From Paenibacillus marchantiophytorum (lineage in GTDB: Bacteria > Bacillota > Bacilli > Paenibacillales > NBRC-103111): a stretch of 50,984 nt of DNA. Every line of letters begins with the position of its first letter. The stretch's first letter is position 1. Of the stretch, positions 42,576 to 50,690 are shown piece by piece. A program made the translations under genes and the position numbers. The notes under the pieces were generated by a model. That model saw nothing but the letters and a program-made list of their open reading frames with translations. It ran no database searches and was not told the DNA's origin. The DNA is taken from assembly GCF_014640555.1 (NCBI RefSeq), contig NZ_BMHE01000008.1, positions 179,158-230,141 on the forward strand. The letters run 5' to 3'.

Positions 42576-43005
42576 TTGAATGATTTCCTCTTACGAATTG
42601 CTTCTTTCGCTTCTTCACGATCATCGAAGTGTATGGTATGGTCTTTGAGAATTTGGTAAGTTTCATGTCCTTTCCCCGCGATAATGACAATGTCTCCCGG
42701 ACCTGCCATCTCAACAGCACGATTGATCGCTTGCTTTCGATCAATAATCAGTTCACACGAGCCAACGGAAAATTGATAATCACGTACACCACGCTCAATG
42801 TCCTTAAGTATGCTGTATGGGTCTTCAGAACGTGGGTTATCCGATGTAATGATTACAAAATCACTATACTTGGCAGCCAACTTCCCCATAATTGGACGCT
42901 TTGTTCGATCTCGGTCTCCGCCACAACCAAAAACAGTAATGATATTCTTTTCAGCAAACTCACGTAAAGTGGACAGTGCATTGTCTAGTCCATCCGGTGT
43001 ATGAC
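42572..43005 (-). pseudogene. murE: MurE (UDP-MurNAc-tripeptide synthetase) C-terminal fragment
   Basis: Encodes the third Mur-ligase domain only: [60 protein letters not shown] and [14 protein letters not shown]. These are textbook MurE motifs (DNPR binds the meso-DAP or lysine side). The first two domains, including the ATP P-loop, are missing. The fragment begins exactly where an Imm53-like gene ends abruptly, with both meeting at CATACACCGGATGGAC. TAA lies in site 30. Confidence 0.85.
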
Positions 43006-43188
43006 AAGATCAGAACGATCCACCTTAAATGTTTGGAAATTGATATCCTTAAGATGTGTTCCTTCCAATCGGATGTCAATAGCCCATCCAGGGTTATCAA
43101 GAGTTGTAATTTTAATTCCGTAACAATGCTCCCAATCTCCGTCACAATTATCTGTATACCAGTTTTCCAACCATTTTAATACATTCAT
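42985..43188 (-). pseudogene. Imm53-like immunity protein, N-terminal part
   Basis: Starts with a good site (GGGAGG 9 nt before ATG) and reads MNVLKWLENWYTDNCDGDWE, then HCYGIKITTLDNPGWAIDIR, the hallmark start of Imm53 family immunity proteins to polymorphic toxins. After about 60 residues the homology ends and the frame stops in the MurE-derived sequence. A full Imm53 protein has about 100 residues, so this copy is probably inactive. It is a chimera with the MurE fragment. Confidence 0.75.
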
Positions 43189-43314
43189 CCATAAACCTCC
43201 CTTAAAGTATCTCCTATGGCTCTGTGCTCTTACCCGACCCGGAGTTATTGAGTCATTTACTTATGGATTACCATTACATAATTATTACTTCTATTCGGTG
43301 AATTACTCAGGAAA

Positions 43315-43475
43315 CTTGCTCGTTTGCTTAATGACACGTCGTTAAACTAGGACTGATTTTCCTAATATACAACTTTATTCAATCTAAAACTTTATTTTCT
43401 CACGACAAATGAAGATGACCAACATCAGCAGGCAAACTGGTGTGGTCATCTTCATTTGTTATCGTACTATTGAGC
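43315..43475 (-). repeat. attC-like site 31 (divergent, long)
   Basis: Left core-like CTTGCTCGTTTGCTTAATGAC, then a 16-bp perfect stem (43406-43421 with 43443-43458), then TTATCGTACTATTGAG. It is clearly eroded; the stem is also a good terminator for the nuclease gene. Confidence 0.5.
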
Positions 43476-44111
43476 AATTTTCTTATCAATGCTTTCAAAG
43501 CCTTTAGTATCATTCCACATACGCTCAAATTGCTCAGAAAAGGATTTTGCAGCATCTTCGGTATGTATCACCATCAATACTTCATCATTTGTAGTACTTG
43601 CTGCTTTACTGTAGTTATAGGAGCCTGTAGTGACCACTTTTTTATCCGCAATTGTTACTTTTAAGTGCATAAGGCCGCTATGCTTGTTGATCTTCATTGG
43701 AATCCCCGCACTTCCTAACAGCTTAAGTGCTTCTTCCTGTGCTTTTCCACTGGATTGAATTTTATCAGAAATTATCCTAACTGCAACACCACGCTTCTTT
43801 GCTTCTTTGATAGCTGCTACAATATCCGGATGCGTCAAGCTATAGATGGCGATATCTAGCGTCTGGGTTGATGAGTTAATAACATCAATTAATGCTTTCT
43901 CCGGGTGTTGATTGGCTTGCGTGAAATAATATTCGTCATTCACCTGCTGTTGCTTCACTGCTACCACTTCAGTTGGTTTTGGAGAGGTTAAGGACTTCGC
44001 CGTTTGACTGAAATCTGGCTTTACCGATTCTAGGGTAGTCTTAGATGGAGCGCCGCAGCCTGTTAGTGCTAAAACGCTCGCTAATGTAATGAGTCCAATT
44101 AATTTGTGCAT
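43467..44111 (-). CDS. Phospholipase D-like (HKD) nuclease lipoprotein
   Basis: A 214-residue exported lipoprotein: the signal MHKLIGLITLASVLALTGCG ends in lipobox LTGC. The mature part holds one HKD motif, HLKVTIADKKVVTTGSYNYSKAA (H-K-D and GSxN), as in Nuc-type endonucleases that work as dimers. DIAIYSLTHPDIVAAIKEAKKRGV is the usual first half of the fold. AAGGAG precedes the ATG at 44111 by 9 nt; the longer frame is not supported. It may act on extracellular DNA or phospholipids at the outer face of the membrane. Confidence 0.87.
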   Translation of the reverse strand: MHKLIGLITLASVLALTGCGAPSKTTLESVKPDFSQTAKSLTSPKPTEVVAVKQQQVNDEYYFTQANQHPEKALIDVINSSTQTLDIAIYSLTHPDIVAAIKEAKKRGVAVRIISDKIQSSGKAQEEALKLLGSAGIPMKINKHSGLMHLKVTIADKKVVTTGSYNYSKAASTTNDEVLMVIHTEDAAKSFSEQFERMWNDTKGFESIDKKIAQ

Positions 44112-44267
44112 AATACATCTCCTTGAATTTATATCGTTTATAGCAACAGTATTACACGAACATGCATTTGCATGCAAACAAATCCCTCAATCCCTCCGCC
44201 TACCGAGTTTCAAAAATTACAAATTCGACAGCCTTCTTAAAATAAGTTTTAGACCAACAATAATAAA

Positions 44268-44344
44268 TAAAACAGCGGCAGCCTTGGACGAGAAAATATA
44301 ATCCTAGACTACCACTGTTTTCATGAGCTATCGTTCTTCGTTAG
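44268..44344 (-). repeat. attC-like site 32
   Basis: Stem AAACAGCGGCAG../..TACCACTGTTTT, right arm ATGAGCTATCGTTCTTCGTTAG. No left core. The stem family is like site 1 at the array end. The LysR gene's TAA lies in the right core. Confidence 0.72.
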
Positions 44345-45207
44345 CGTAATTCTGCCTTCACGCATTTCGCGAATGCGGCGAAAGCTTTGCTGCGGAATTG
44401 CTCTCTGCGGCGAACCAGCCGCGTAGTCGCGTACTGGTACCGTTTCGGGACCGGATAAACGCACAGCCGATTATCAGCCCTGGAAATGACCGATTCAGGT
44501 ACGAGCGCAAAGCCGAGTCCTGCCTGTACGCAGTTCAGCATCATTTCCATAGTGCTGATTTCGATCAAGTTCGCGTTCAGTGTACCCTCGCTGCGAAGCC
44601 ATTCCTCGCTTGCTGTCCTAAACGGGCATCCCTTCGGAAATACGACCCAAGCAGCATTCGCGATACTTGGGATCTCTGATGAATCTTGTCCTTCAGCTGC
44701 CGTTAGCAGAACGACTTTATCCCGAATCTCAACTTCTATTTCAAGTAGGGACATATCGAAGTCACCCGTGAAAAAAGCTCCGTCCAACTGACGGTTCAAC
44801 ACTTTCTCGTAATTTTGCGGCGATGTTCCGTTGATTAGCGATAACGCGACTTCTGGGTAATGACGTTGAAATTCAGACAGCGCCTTGATAAACGGGTCCG
44901 AGGAAGCAAAAGTCTCCACGATGCCAATGGCAAGCGGTCCTGACGGATAATCCGGCTCCCTCACCGCCATGACGGCTTCCTCGGCCATTCGAATAATGTC
45001 CAATGCATACTTGCTGAATGCGAGCCCCTTCTCAGTTGGCGTTACACCCTTAGGATGTCTGTTGAACAATTGAATGCCTAGCTCCGATTCCAGCTTGCGG
45101 ACACGTGCTGTGACATTCGACTGCACGTAATCCAGCCTCTGTGCGGCGCGCGATATGCTGCCTTCCTCCATGATCGCCATCACTACTTTCAAATCCGTTA
45201 ATTCCAT
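44341..45207 (-). CDS. LysR-family transcriptional regulator
   Basis: A 288-residue LysR regulator. N-terminal HTH MELTDLKVVMAIMEEGSISR, AAQRLDYVQSNVTARVRKLE and LGIQLFNRHPKGVTPT. The effector domain runs from LAIGIVETFASSDPFIKAL. ATG 45207 lies 5 nt after AAGGGG; the longer frame is unlikely. It is transcribed away from an Old Yellow Enzyme gene, the usual setting for a LysR that senses an electrophile or quinone and activates the divergent gene. Its TAA lies in the core of site 32. Confidence 0.9.
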   Translation of the reverse strand: MELTDLKVVMAIMEEGSISRAAQRLDYVQSNVTARVRKLESELGIQLFNRHPKGVTPTEKGLAFSKYALDIIRMAEEAVMAVREPDYPSGPLAIGIVETFASSDPFIKALSEFQRHYPEVALSLINGTSPQNYEKVLNRQLDGAFFTGDFDMSLLEIEVEIRDKVVLLTAAEGQDSSEIPSIANAAWVVFPKGCPFRTASEEWLRSEGTLNANLIEISTMEMMLNCVQAGLGFALVPESVISRADNRLCVYPVPKRYQYATTRLVRRREQFRSKAFAAFAKCVKAELR

Positions 45208-45238
45208 GAGAACCCCTTTGCTTGGAGCATCATTTTTT

Positions 45239-45254
45239 TTGATATATATATCAA
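45239..45254. promoter_or_regulatory. Possible LysR operator
   Basis: Perfect 16-bp palindrome TTGATATATATATCAA in the intergenic region between the lysR and OYE genes, with the T..A symmetry LysR proteins favour. It lies just upstream of the OYE promoter. Confidence 0.5.
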
Positions 45255-45264
45255 TAACAATCAT

Positions 45265-45293
45265 TTTACAGTATGAATACACCGGATTACAAT
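45265..45293 (+). promoter_or_regulatory. Promoter of the OYE gene
   Basis: -35 TTTACA (45265-45270) and -10 TACAAT (45288-45293), spaced 17 bp, about 70 nt before the ATG. Confidence 0.6.
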
Positions 45294-45365
45294 TATGTCA
45301 TGAAAACAATACTTCCGGCAGCCAATAAAATTACTGCCCTTTGTACATTTGAGGAGGATATCGAT

Positions 45366-46457
45366 ATGAGTACGTATACCAAGCTTTTGTCCGCATTTCA
45401 GTTAGGTTCCCTGCCACTGCCCAATCGGGCGGCGCTTTCACCGATGACACGTACGAGCGCAGAATCAAATGGCCTGGCAAACGACCGGATGGCGCGGTAT
45501 TATGCAAGGTTCGCGAAAGGCGGGTTCGGTCTTATCATTACAGAAGGCATTTATCCGGACTTGTTGAACAGCCAAAGCTATAAGAACCAGCCTGGCATTG
45601 CCAATGAAGAGCAGGCCGAGTCTTGGAGGCCTGTCATACAGGCAGTACATCGCGAAGGCGGACGAATAATCGCGCAGCTGATGCATGCGGGTGCCCTCGT
45701 TCAGCACGATGGATTTACACCGGTAGCGCCTTCAGCTGTTAAGCCGGTCGGCACGATGTTAGAAGATCACGGAGGCAGCGGGGAATTTACCGTCCCGAAA
45801 GCGATGACGATATCGGAGATCCGGAAGGCGATCGATAATTTCGCCCAAGCCGCCCTTCGCGCCAAGCTGGTCGGATTCGATGGGGTTGAAGTACATGCCG
45901 CCAACGGCTATTTGCTCGATCAATTCATTACCAATTACACGAACCTCAGAACCGATGATTACGGCGGTTCTACGGAGAGACGCATCCGAATCGTCGTGGA
46001 AGTATTGGGAGCAATCCGCGACGTTGTAGGCCCGGAATATACAGTAGGCGTGCGCATCTCGCAAGGCAAAGTGAACGATATCCACCATAAGTGGGCAAAC
46101 GGAATCGAAGATGCCAAAATCATTTTCCAGAAACTGAGCAATGCTTACCCGACCTACATTCATACAACCGAATACAAAGCGTTTGCGCCCGCATTCGCAG
46201 ACGGCGGCCCCACACTGGCAGAACTCGCCGCAAAGTACGGCGGCTTGCCAGTCATCGCGAACGGCAAACTAGGCGAGCCTGAAAAGGCGGAACAGCTCTT
46301 GACAGCGAATAATGCTAACCTTGTCGCGATCGGCACAAGTGCATTAGTGAATTCAGATTGGGTGAATAAATTGAAGGAAGGAACCGCGCTGAACCATTTC
46401 GACCATCGTTTCCTGCACCCCATCGCGACGCTGCGGGATGATGAAGTAGTCGAATAA
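45366..46457 (+). CDS. Old Yellow Enzyme-type NADH:flavin oxidoreductase
   Basis: A 363-residue FMN-dependent ene-reductase. FQLGSLPLPNRAALSPMTRT is the N-terminal strand with conserved P-M-T-R, GGFGLIITEGIYPDLL follows, and GRIIAQLMHAGALVQ carries the Q-L-x-H flavin contact. GFDGVEVHAANGYLLDQFIT and LRTDDYGGSTERR are the family signature. It reduces electrophilic alkenes or quinones. ATG 45366 lies 8 nt after GGAGG. It is the only plus-strand metabolic gene of the right half, divergent from its likely LysR regulator. Confidence 0.92.
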   Translation: MSTYTKLLSAFQLGSLPLPNRAALSPMTRTSAESNGLANDRMARYYARFAKGGFGLIITEGIYPDLLNSQSYKNQPGIANEEQAESWRPVIQAVHREGGRIIAQLMHAGALVQHDGFTPVAPSAVKPVGTMLEDHGGSGEFTVPKAMTISEIRKAIDNFAQAALRAKLVGFDGVEVHAANGYLLDQFITNYTNLRTDDYGGSTERRIRIVVEVLGAIRDVVGPEYTVGVRISQGKVNDIHHKWANGIEDAKIIFQKLSNAYPTYIHTTEYKAFAPAFADGGPTLAELAAKYGGLPVIANGKLGEPEKAEQLLTANNANLVAIGTSALVNSDWVNKLKEGTALNHFDHRFLHPIATLRDDEVVE

Positions 46458-46489
46458 AAACGGCTCTGGCAAACCGTCATTACTATAGT

Positions 46490-46540
46490 GAGAAAAGGAG
46501 CCTGCCGAATAGCAAGCTCCTTCAATACAGGTTCCCAAAA
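46490..46540 (-). repeat. attC-like site 33 (degenerate), may serve as terminator
   Basis: GTGAGAAAAGGAGCCTGCCG and GCAAGCTCC form a stem like those of sites 2, 12 and 34, followed by TTCAATACAGGTTCCC. The cores are lost. It lies downstream of the OYE stop. Confidence 0.5.
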
Positions 46541-46597
46541 ATTAATAATAATTGTGATACCAATTCCATCCATTTATTGTTGATATATTCAACTATG

Positions 46598-46670
46598 CTG
46601 CCCGTTACTTCAATGAACCAAAAAAGGAGCTTGCCGCGAAGCAAGTCCCTCAACTATAGTTACCCATTAG
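46598..46670 (-). repeat. attC-like site 34
   Basis: CTGCCCGTTACTTCAATG, stem GGAGCTTGC/GCAAGTCC, right arm TCAACTATAGTTACCCATTAG. It overlaps the 3' end of the next gene. Confidence 0.82.
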
Positions 46671-47016
46671 TCCGATCGTTCAATCCATGGTCTTCATCAA
46701 TTATCCATGAAAACTCTTTGACAATAGCGTTTGTGATGTCCGTTATTGCTAATTCTACGGTGTCATCAAGTTTCATTGGTACATCAATTTCAATTAAATT
46801 AATTTCTTCTACACCCTCAAGTGTGTATATGGAATAATTCCCATTTGAATTAGCAGAAATTCCTGTTATCCTGATAAACTCCCCACTGACTTTTTTGATA
46901 AATACGAGATGGCTCACTGTTGCGAATCCGAACATGGAAGTTAAGTATTGTTCCAAAACTTTCGACTTAATTTTCTTCGAGTAATCTTCAGAATGGATGC
47001 TTATATAAGCGTACAT
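46660..47016 (-). CDS. Orphan cassette protein, 118 residues
   Basis: Family not recognised. A mixed alpha/beta protein: MYAYISIHSEDYSKKIKSKV, HLVFIKKVSGEFIRITGISA, then EGVEEINLIEIDVPMKLDDT with a helical end. A strong purine run (GGGGGGG) lies 4-10 nt before the ATG. The stop TAA lies inside site 34. The small soluble alpha/beta fold resembles the many Imm-type orphans, but no motif proves that. Confidence 0.6.
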   Translation of the reverse strand: MYAYISIHSEDYSKKIKSKVLEQYLTSMFGFATVSHLVFIKKVSGEFIRITGISANSNGNYSIYTLEGVEEINLIEIDVPMKLDDTVELAITDITNAIVKEFSWIIDEDHGLNDRTNG

Positions 47017-47114
47017 AAAGCCCCCCCATTTAGTAACCTGATTTTTTGGTGCATTTTATTATTCAAGAAAAATCTCCTGAAAGTCAGGGTGTATAAGACT
47101 TAATTTTGTTTGCT

Positions 47115-47135
47115 TTCGCTATTGTTCCCAGTTAG
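47115..47135 (-). repeat. attC-like site 35 (right arm only)
   Basis: TTTCGCTATTGTTCCCAGTTAG followed by CGGAATACC. No stem or left core between it and the 46660 gene. Confidence 0.55.
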
Positions 47136-47155
47136 CGGAATACCTTGCTTATCTT

Positions 47156-47620
47156 TTAGTCCCAAAAATTAAAAATGACATCTCCAACGGTTTTAGGTTT
47201 CCAATGAAAAATCTGGCTTAATTCCGCCTCGTTTAGGCTATTTTCGGTAAATAAGGAATTAGTTCTTTCATCAAGTTCTAATTGTTGATTTGTTTCGATA
47301 GCAGACAGTACCCTAAATCCGTCATTAATAACACAAACCATATTAGAAAGTGTATGATCAATAAACTCAATCTCGAAGTATTGCACTGAAGAAGCGAACG
47401 CTACGAAGGGGTATGAACTGTTTAACAAAATGAAAATGCTTTCGTTATGTAAACCAAGCTCTGTTTTATAGAAATTTTGCGATGCATGTGGTTCTTCAAA
47501 GGACAGAATCTTCCCGTTAGAATAGTTTGCCAACCAGTAACAGAGTCTTTTGAATTGTAAAGAATCGACCTCTGGCAAAGCATCGACATGAAATCCAGTG
47601 ATGCCATTCAGAAGTAACAT
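47156..47620 (-). CDS. Orphan cassette protein, 154 residues
   Basis: Family not recognised. The start MLLLNGITGFHVDALPEVDS is followed by helical and strand segments (VQYFEIEFIDHTLSNMVCVI), ending with FHWKPKTVGDVIFNFWD. The ATG at 47620, 6 nt after AGGTAGGTG, is better than the GTG at 47629, which overlaps that site. The W-K-P-x-T-V-G-D-V-I-F-N-x-W-D ending is distinctive and seems to recur in small contact-system-type orphans, but I cannot name a family. Confidence 0.6.
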   Translation of the reverse strand: MLLLNGITGFHVDALPEVDSLQFKRLCYWLANYSNGKILSFEEPHASQNFYKTELGLHNESIFILLNSSYPFVAFASSVQYFEIEFIDHTLSNMVCVINDGFRVLSAIETNQQLELDERTNSLFTENSLNEAELSQIFHWKPKTVGDVIFNFWD

Positions 47621-47699
47621 AGCGGTCACCTACCTCTTTATTCGTCATCCTACACGCTACAGCACTAACAATTTAATTTTAACACATATTGGAAATATT

Positions 47700-47781
47700 C
47701 TGCCCTATAGCTTAATGACAAAAGGAGCAGCAGCCGCGGAAACTGCTCCTCCTGATCGCTCAACTAACGTTCCTCCGTTAG
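47700..47781 (-). repeat. attC-like site 36
   Basis: CTGCCCTATAGCTTAATGAC, stem AGGAGCAGC/..CTGCTCCT, right arm TCAACTAACGTTCCTCCGTTAG, followed by CGGAATATTCC. Confidence 0.83.
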
Positions 47782-47795
47782 CGGAATATTCCATT

Positions 47796-48647
47796 CTATA
47801 TCCAACTTTCGAAATGCTCAGTTACAAAACGAATCTCACTCTCATAATGCGCCAAGTGACCCTCATCAACCATTTTTTGAAAGGCAGGATTCCCATCGGC
47901 TGCACCATTTCTCAACGTATCACACAGTACCATCAAACGTTGAATAATCCACTCCCGCAGATTATTAGGGATGGGAATTCCATAAGATTCAAAAAATAAA
48001 TGAATTCGCCGACGGCGCTCTGCCGCGTGTATTTCATATTGGTATGCTACCGTTGTTCCAGAAGAATCTTCAGGTGCGAAACTCGCAAGCGGAACCGATG
48101 TGTAAAGGAAGTAAGCAATGTCCCACATACGCGGACCTGGTCCTGCCATGTCAAAATCAATCAGCGCCACAGGAGCCCCCTTTTGAAAGACAACATTATA
48201 CAACGCTGCGTCATTATGACAGACCACTTCGTGTTCGGCATCGTCGGCATAGATAAGCTGCCATCTGTCCTCCGTATTGGGAGTGAACGCTTTAGTCGCA
48301 TCATGGAAACGATGCAAAAGCCGTGCCAAATCCACAAGCGTTTCGTCCGACCACATGTAAGGTTCAAGTTTTGGATAATTGTTACCTGGAACTTCTCCAG
48401 AAATAAATGTCAATATTTCACGACCAGAGTCATCGATTCCGAGAAATCTTGGTGCTCCCTCAAAGCCTTGTTGTTCCAAATGTTTGAGTAGTTCATGAAC
48501 ACTCGCACTCCAATAACCTATAGGGCGGCGAACTGTGTTTGCTATACGAACTATGTGATTTACATTACCGCCTTTTAACACTTCTTCCTGAGTCACTTGG
48601 TTATATTCCTCTCTTTTCTGTACGTTATCTATTACAGATTTTTGCAT
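47796..48647 (-). CDS. APH-family phosphotransferase
   Basis: A small-molecule kinase of about 270-283 residues. Catalytic VVCHNDAALYNVVF (H-x-D-x-x-x-x-N), metal aspartate in ALIDFDMAGPGPRMWDIAYF, and a conserved YWSASVHELLKHLEQ-GF start. The length and the N-terminal segment RPIGYWSASVHELL suit a resistance-type or homoserine-kinase-like phosphotransferase; no substrate can be given. The ATG at 48647 lacks a ribosome binding site. A GTG at 48596, 10 nt after AGAGAGG, is an alternative start. Confidence 0.82.
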   Translation of the reverse strand: MQKSVIDNVQKREEYNQVTQEEVLKGGNVNHIVRIANTVRRPIGYWSASVHELLKHLEQQGFEGAPRFLGIDDSGREILTFISGEVPGNNYPKLEPYMWSDETLVDLARLLHRFHDATKAFTPNTEDRWQLIYADDAEHEVVCHNDAALYNVVFQKGAPVALIDFDMAGPGPRMWDIAYFLYTSVPLASFAPEDSSGTTVAYQYEIHAAERRRRIHLFFESYGIPIPNNLREWIIQRLMVLCDTLRNGAADGNPAFQKMVDEGHLAHYESEIRFVTEHFESWI

Positions 48648-48724
48648 GTTAGTTATAGGTGCTACTCAGCTAATATTAACAAAAAGTTACAAGTAATTGC
48701 TTATATAGAACAATTATAACTAAA

Positions 48725-48793
48725 CTGCCCGTTAGCGGAGTGAAGGGCTGCTACACGGTAGCCCTTCAGATGTTTAACTATCTTTCTCGTTAG
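48725..48793 (-). repeat. attC-like site 37
   Basis: CTGCCCGTTAGCGGAGTG, perfect stem AAGGGCTGCTAC/GTAGCCCTT, right arm TTTAACTATCTTTCTCGTTAG. This copy shows the clearest repetition of the core (CGTTAGC) at both ends. Confidence 0.87.
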
Positions 48794-48794
48794 C

Positions 48795-49619
48795 TTAAAC
48801 TATACGGGCGTTGTTCCAGGCTTCAAAATATTCATCGATGGTTTGATAGCGATTTTCTTTCTCAATATTGATAGCTTTTAATGCAATATAATAAAGTTTT
48901 TCACCTGCTTCCCATTTTTCCATAGAACGATCACTCCCTCCTCCGAATAGCTGAAATGCAGTAGCCCCCATAAGAAAAACATTTGACCTTTCATCAATTT
49001 CTGTGCCTAATTGAAATTCTTCAGGCGACATATACCGACTTGATCCCGGCATTCGTCCAACATTGTTCATTACCGGTTTTTTGCTGTAAAATTCTATATC
49101 GCAGATCATGGTTTGTTTTGAAGTAATATTATACATGATACATCCATCATAAAAATCAATCGCGATATATCCTCGTTGATTAGCATGTTGATGAAACAAA
49201 AGGATATCTTTATAAATATTGAATTTAGCCTCTAGTGGAAAATCTATAAATTTATCAAATGCACCATACTGTTTTCCCATACATTCGCCTTCAAACCACT
49301 CAAAAACAGTAAGATATCCTTCTTTGATTTCCATATTTTCAATTATTTCAATGAGCTTGGGATGACGTAAATCTTGGTAAATGGATACGGTTGATTTAAG
49401 TCGGTTTATTGCTACATCTGAACTGACATTACTTCCTACAGTTGGGGCTCCTGCTACCTTCAAAAACAATTTTTTATTTCCGTTTTGAACACCGAAGCAT
49501 ATGTAACCAGAATCCTGCTTGTCGAATACTGTAAAGATCTGCCCATACTCTGACAGAAAATCAAAACTAAAATCTTCTTTCAACTCAAAAGATACTCCAT
49601 CGATTATTTTCGTTACCAT
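48795..49619 (-). CDS. Protein-kinase-like protein
   Basis: A 274-residue protein with a eukaryotic-type kinase fold. It has a glycine-poor N-lobe, lysine in NKKLFLKVAG, a catalytic loop GYIAIDFYDGCIMYN in place of HRD..N, CDIEFYSKK in place of DFG, and RYMSPEEFQLG as the APE region. The HRD arginine and the DFG phenylalanine are replaced, but both catalytic aspartates and the asparagine remain. GGAGGG lies 4 nt before the ATG. It may phosphorylate a protein or small molecule, or be a pseudokinase. A single cassette with no phosphatase partner. Confidence 0.75.
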   Translation of the reverse strand: MVTKIIDGVSFELKEDFSFDFLSEYGQIFTVFDKQDSGYICFGVQNGNKKLFLKVAGAPTVGSNVSSDVAINRLKSTVSIYQDLRHPKLIEIIENMEIKEGYLTVFEWFEGECMGKQYGAFDKFIDFPLEAKFNIYKDILLFHQHANQRGYIAIDFYDGCIMYNITSKQTMICDIEFYSKKPVMNNVGRMPGSSRYMSPEEFQLGTEIDERSNVFLMGATAFQLFGGGSDRSMEKWEAGEKLYYIALKAINIEKENRYQTIDEYFEAWNNARIV

Positions 49620-49686
49620 AATTCCCTCCGAAATACGAACAATATGTTAAGCGTGGAATATTGTACCATTAAATAGTGAGTTTTGT

Positions 49687-49777
49687 TGCGTTAATCTGAG
49701 GGAGCGGAGAAAGCTACCGATCCATTGCTGTCGGTAGCTTTCTGCTGATGTTCATTAAGCTATAGTTTCTGCGTTAG
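49687..49777 (-). repeat. attC-like site 38
   Basis: Left core eroded (TTGCGTTAATCTGAGGG), perfect stem GAAAGCTACCGA/TCGGTAGCTTTC, right arm CATTAAGCTATAGTTTCTGCGTTAG. Confidence 0.75.
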
Positions 49778-49866
49778 TTCAATGGTCAACTACTTACTCT
49801 TACAATTAGTTTCCTACTAAAGTTGTTCCGTACCAATAAAACTATTTAATTTTGCTTTAATCTAAT

Positions 49867-50529
49867 CTATGATAACGGAGTTAGCTGTACTTTCTTTACT
49901 ATTATGGGTTCGTTAATAATTACATCATTAATTTTCCTTTGTTTGAATTCATCTAACAATTTCATGAAAATTCTAGCTATCAATACACTATCGCCTAATG
50001 CGTCATGCCTCTTGATATCTGAATCATCAACTTTATAAAAGTTAATTAGGAAATTTGTAGATATCCTTTCCTGTACTTCAGGATGTAAGTATGAAAACAA
50101 AACTTTCGTATCTAAAATTGTGTTCGTAATCATAGGCAAATTGTTTCGTTCACACTCTGTTCTTAATAATAGCCAATCAAATTCATAGCCAGCTTGAGTT
50201 ATGAGGACATTCTGTTTAATAAACTCATTAAATTTCTTATACACTTCTGGAAAACTAGGTGCTCTTTCGATATCAGAATTCTTTATTCCAGTAAGTTTTT
50301 CAATTAGCTCTGGATTACTTTTTGGCGACTTGACAAAACAACTAAATCCTTTGTCAACGAGTATTTGGTTATTTTCAATTATTACTGCACCGATCTGTGT
50401 AATGTGTTCTTCTTCTTGATTCGCACCTGTAGCTTCAAAGTCAAAGGCACAATATCCTTTATTCAGTAAATCACTTAAGTATATACCTTTGATAGAGTAT
50501 TCCGTCTCTGATATATGTGAAATTTCCAT
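49867..50529 (-). CDS. DnaQ-like 3'-5' exonuclease
   Basis: A 220-residue DEDDh exonuclease. Exo I is YCAFDFEATGANQEEEHITQ (D and E), Exo II is ITQAGYEFDWLLLRTECERN (D), and Exo III is IKRHDALGDSVLIARIF (H and D). It degrades single-stranded ends or RNA. GGAGG lies 7 nt before the ATG at 50529. It is a stand-alone unit between sites 38 and 39, unlike polymerase-linked epsilon subunits. Cassette-borne exonucleases may act on invading nucleic acid, which here is only a guess. Confidence 0.87.
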   Translation of the reverse strand: MEISHISETEYSIKGIYLSDLLNKGYCAFDFEATGANQEEEHITQIGAVIIENNQILVDKGFSCFVKSPKSNPELIEKLTGIKNSDIERAPSFPEVYKKFNEFIKQNVLITQAGYEFDWLLLRTECERNNLPMITNTILDTKVLFSYLHPEVQERISTNFLINFYKVDDSDIKRHDALGDSVLIARIFMKLLDEFKQRKINDVIINEPIIVKKVQLTPLS

Positions 50530-50615
50530 AGACCCACCTCCAAAATTTAGCAATAAAAAAATATTCGAGTTGGAGATGTATTTCCCCTCTTATGTAAATC
50601 AAATATTCCATTATT

Positions 50616-50682
50616 CTGCCCGTTAACAATAGGCTGCACGCGGCAGCCTGTTTAGGTTTGTTCAACTATCGTTCCCAGTTAG
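50616..50682 (-). repeat. attC-like site 39
   Basis: CTGCCCGTTAACAATAGG, stem AGGCTGC/GCAGCCT, right arm TTCAACTATCGTTCCCAGTTAG. It is separated from site 40 by only about 8 bp. Confidence 0.82.
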
Positions 50683-50690
50683 TGTAGTCC

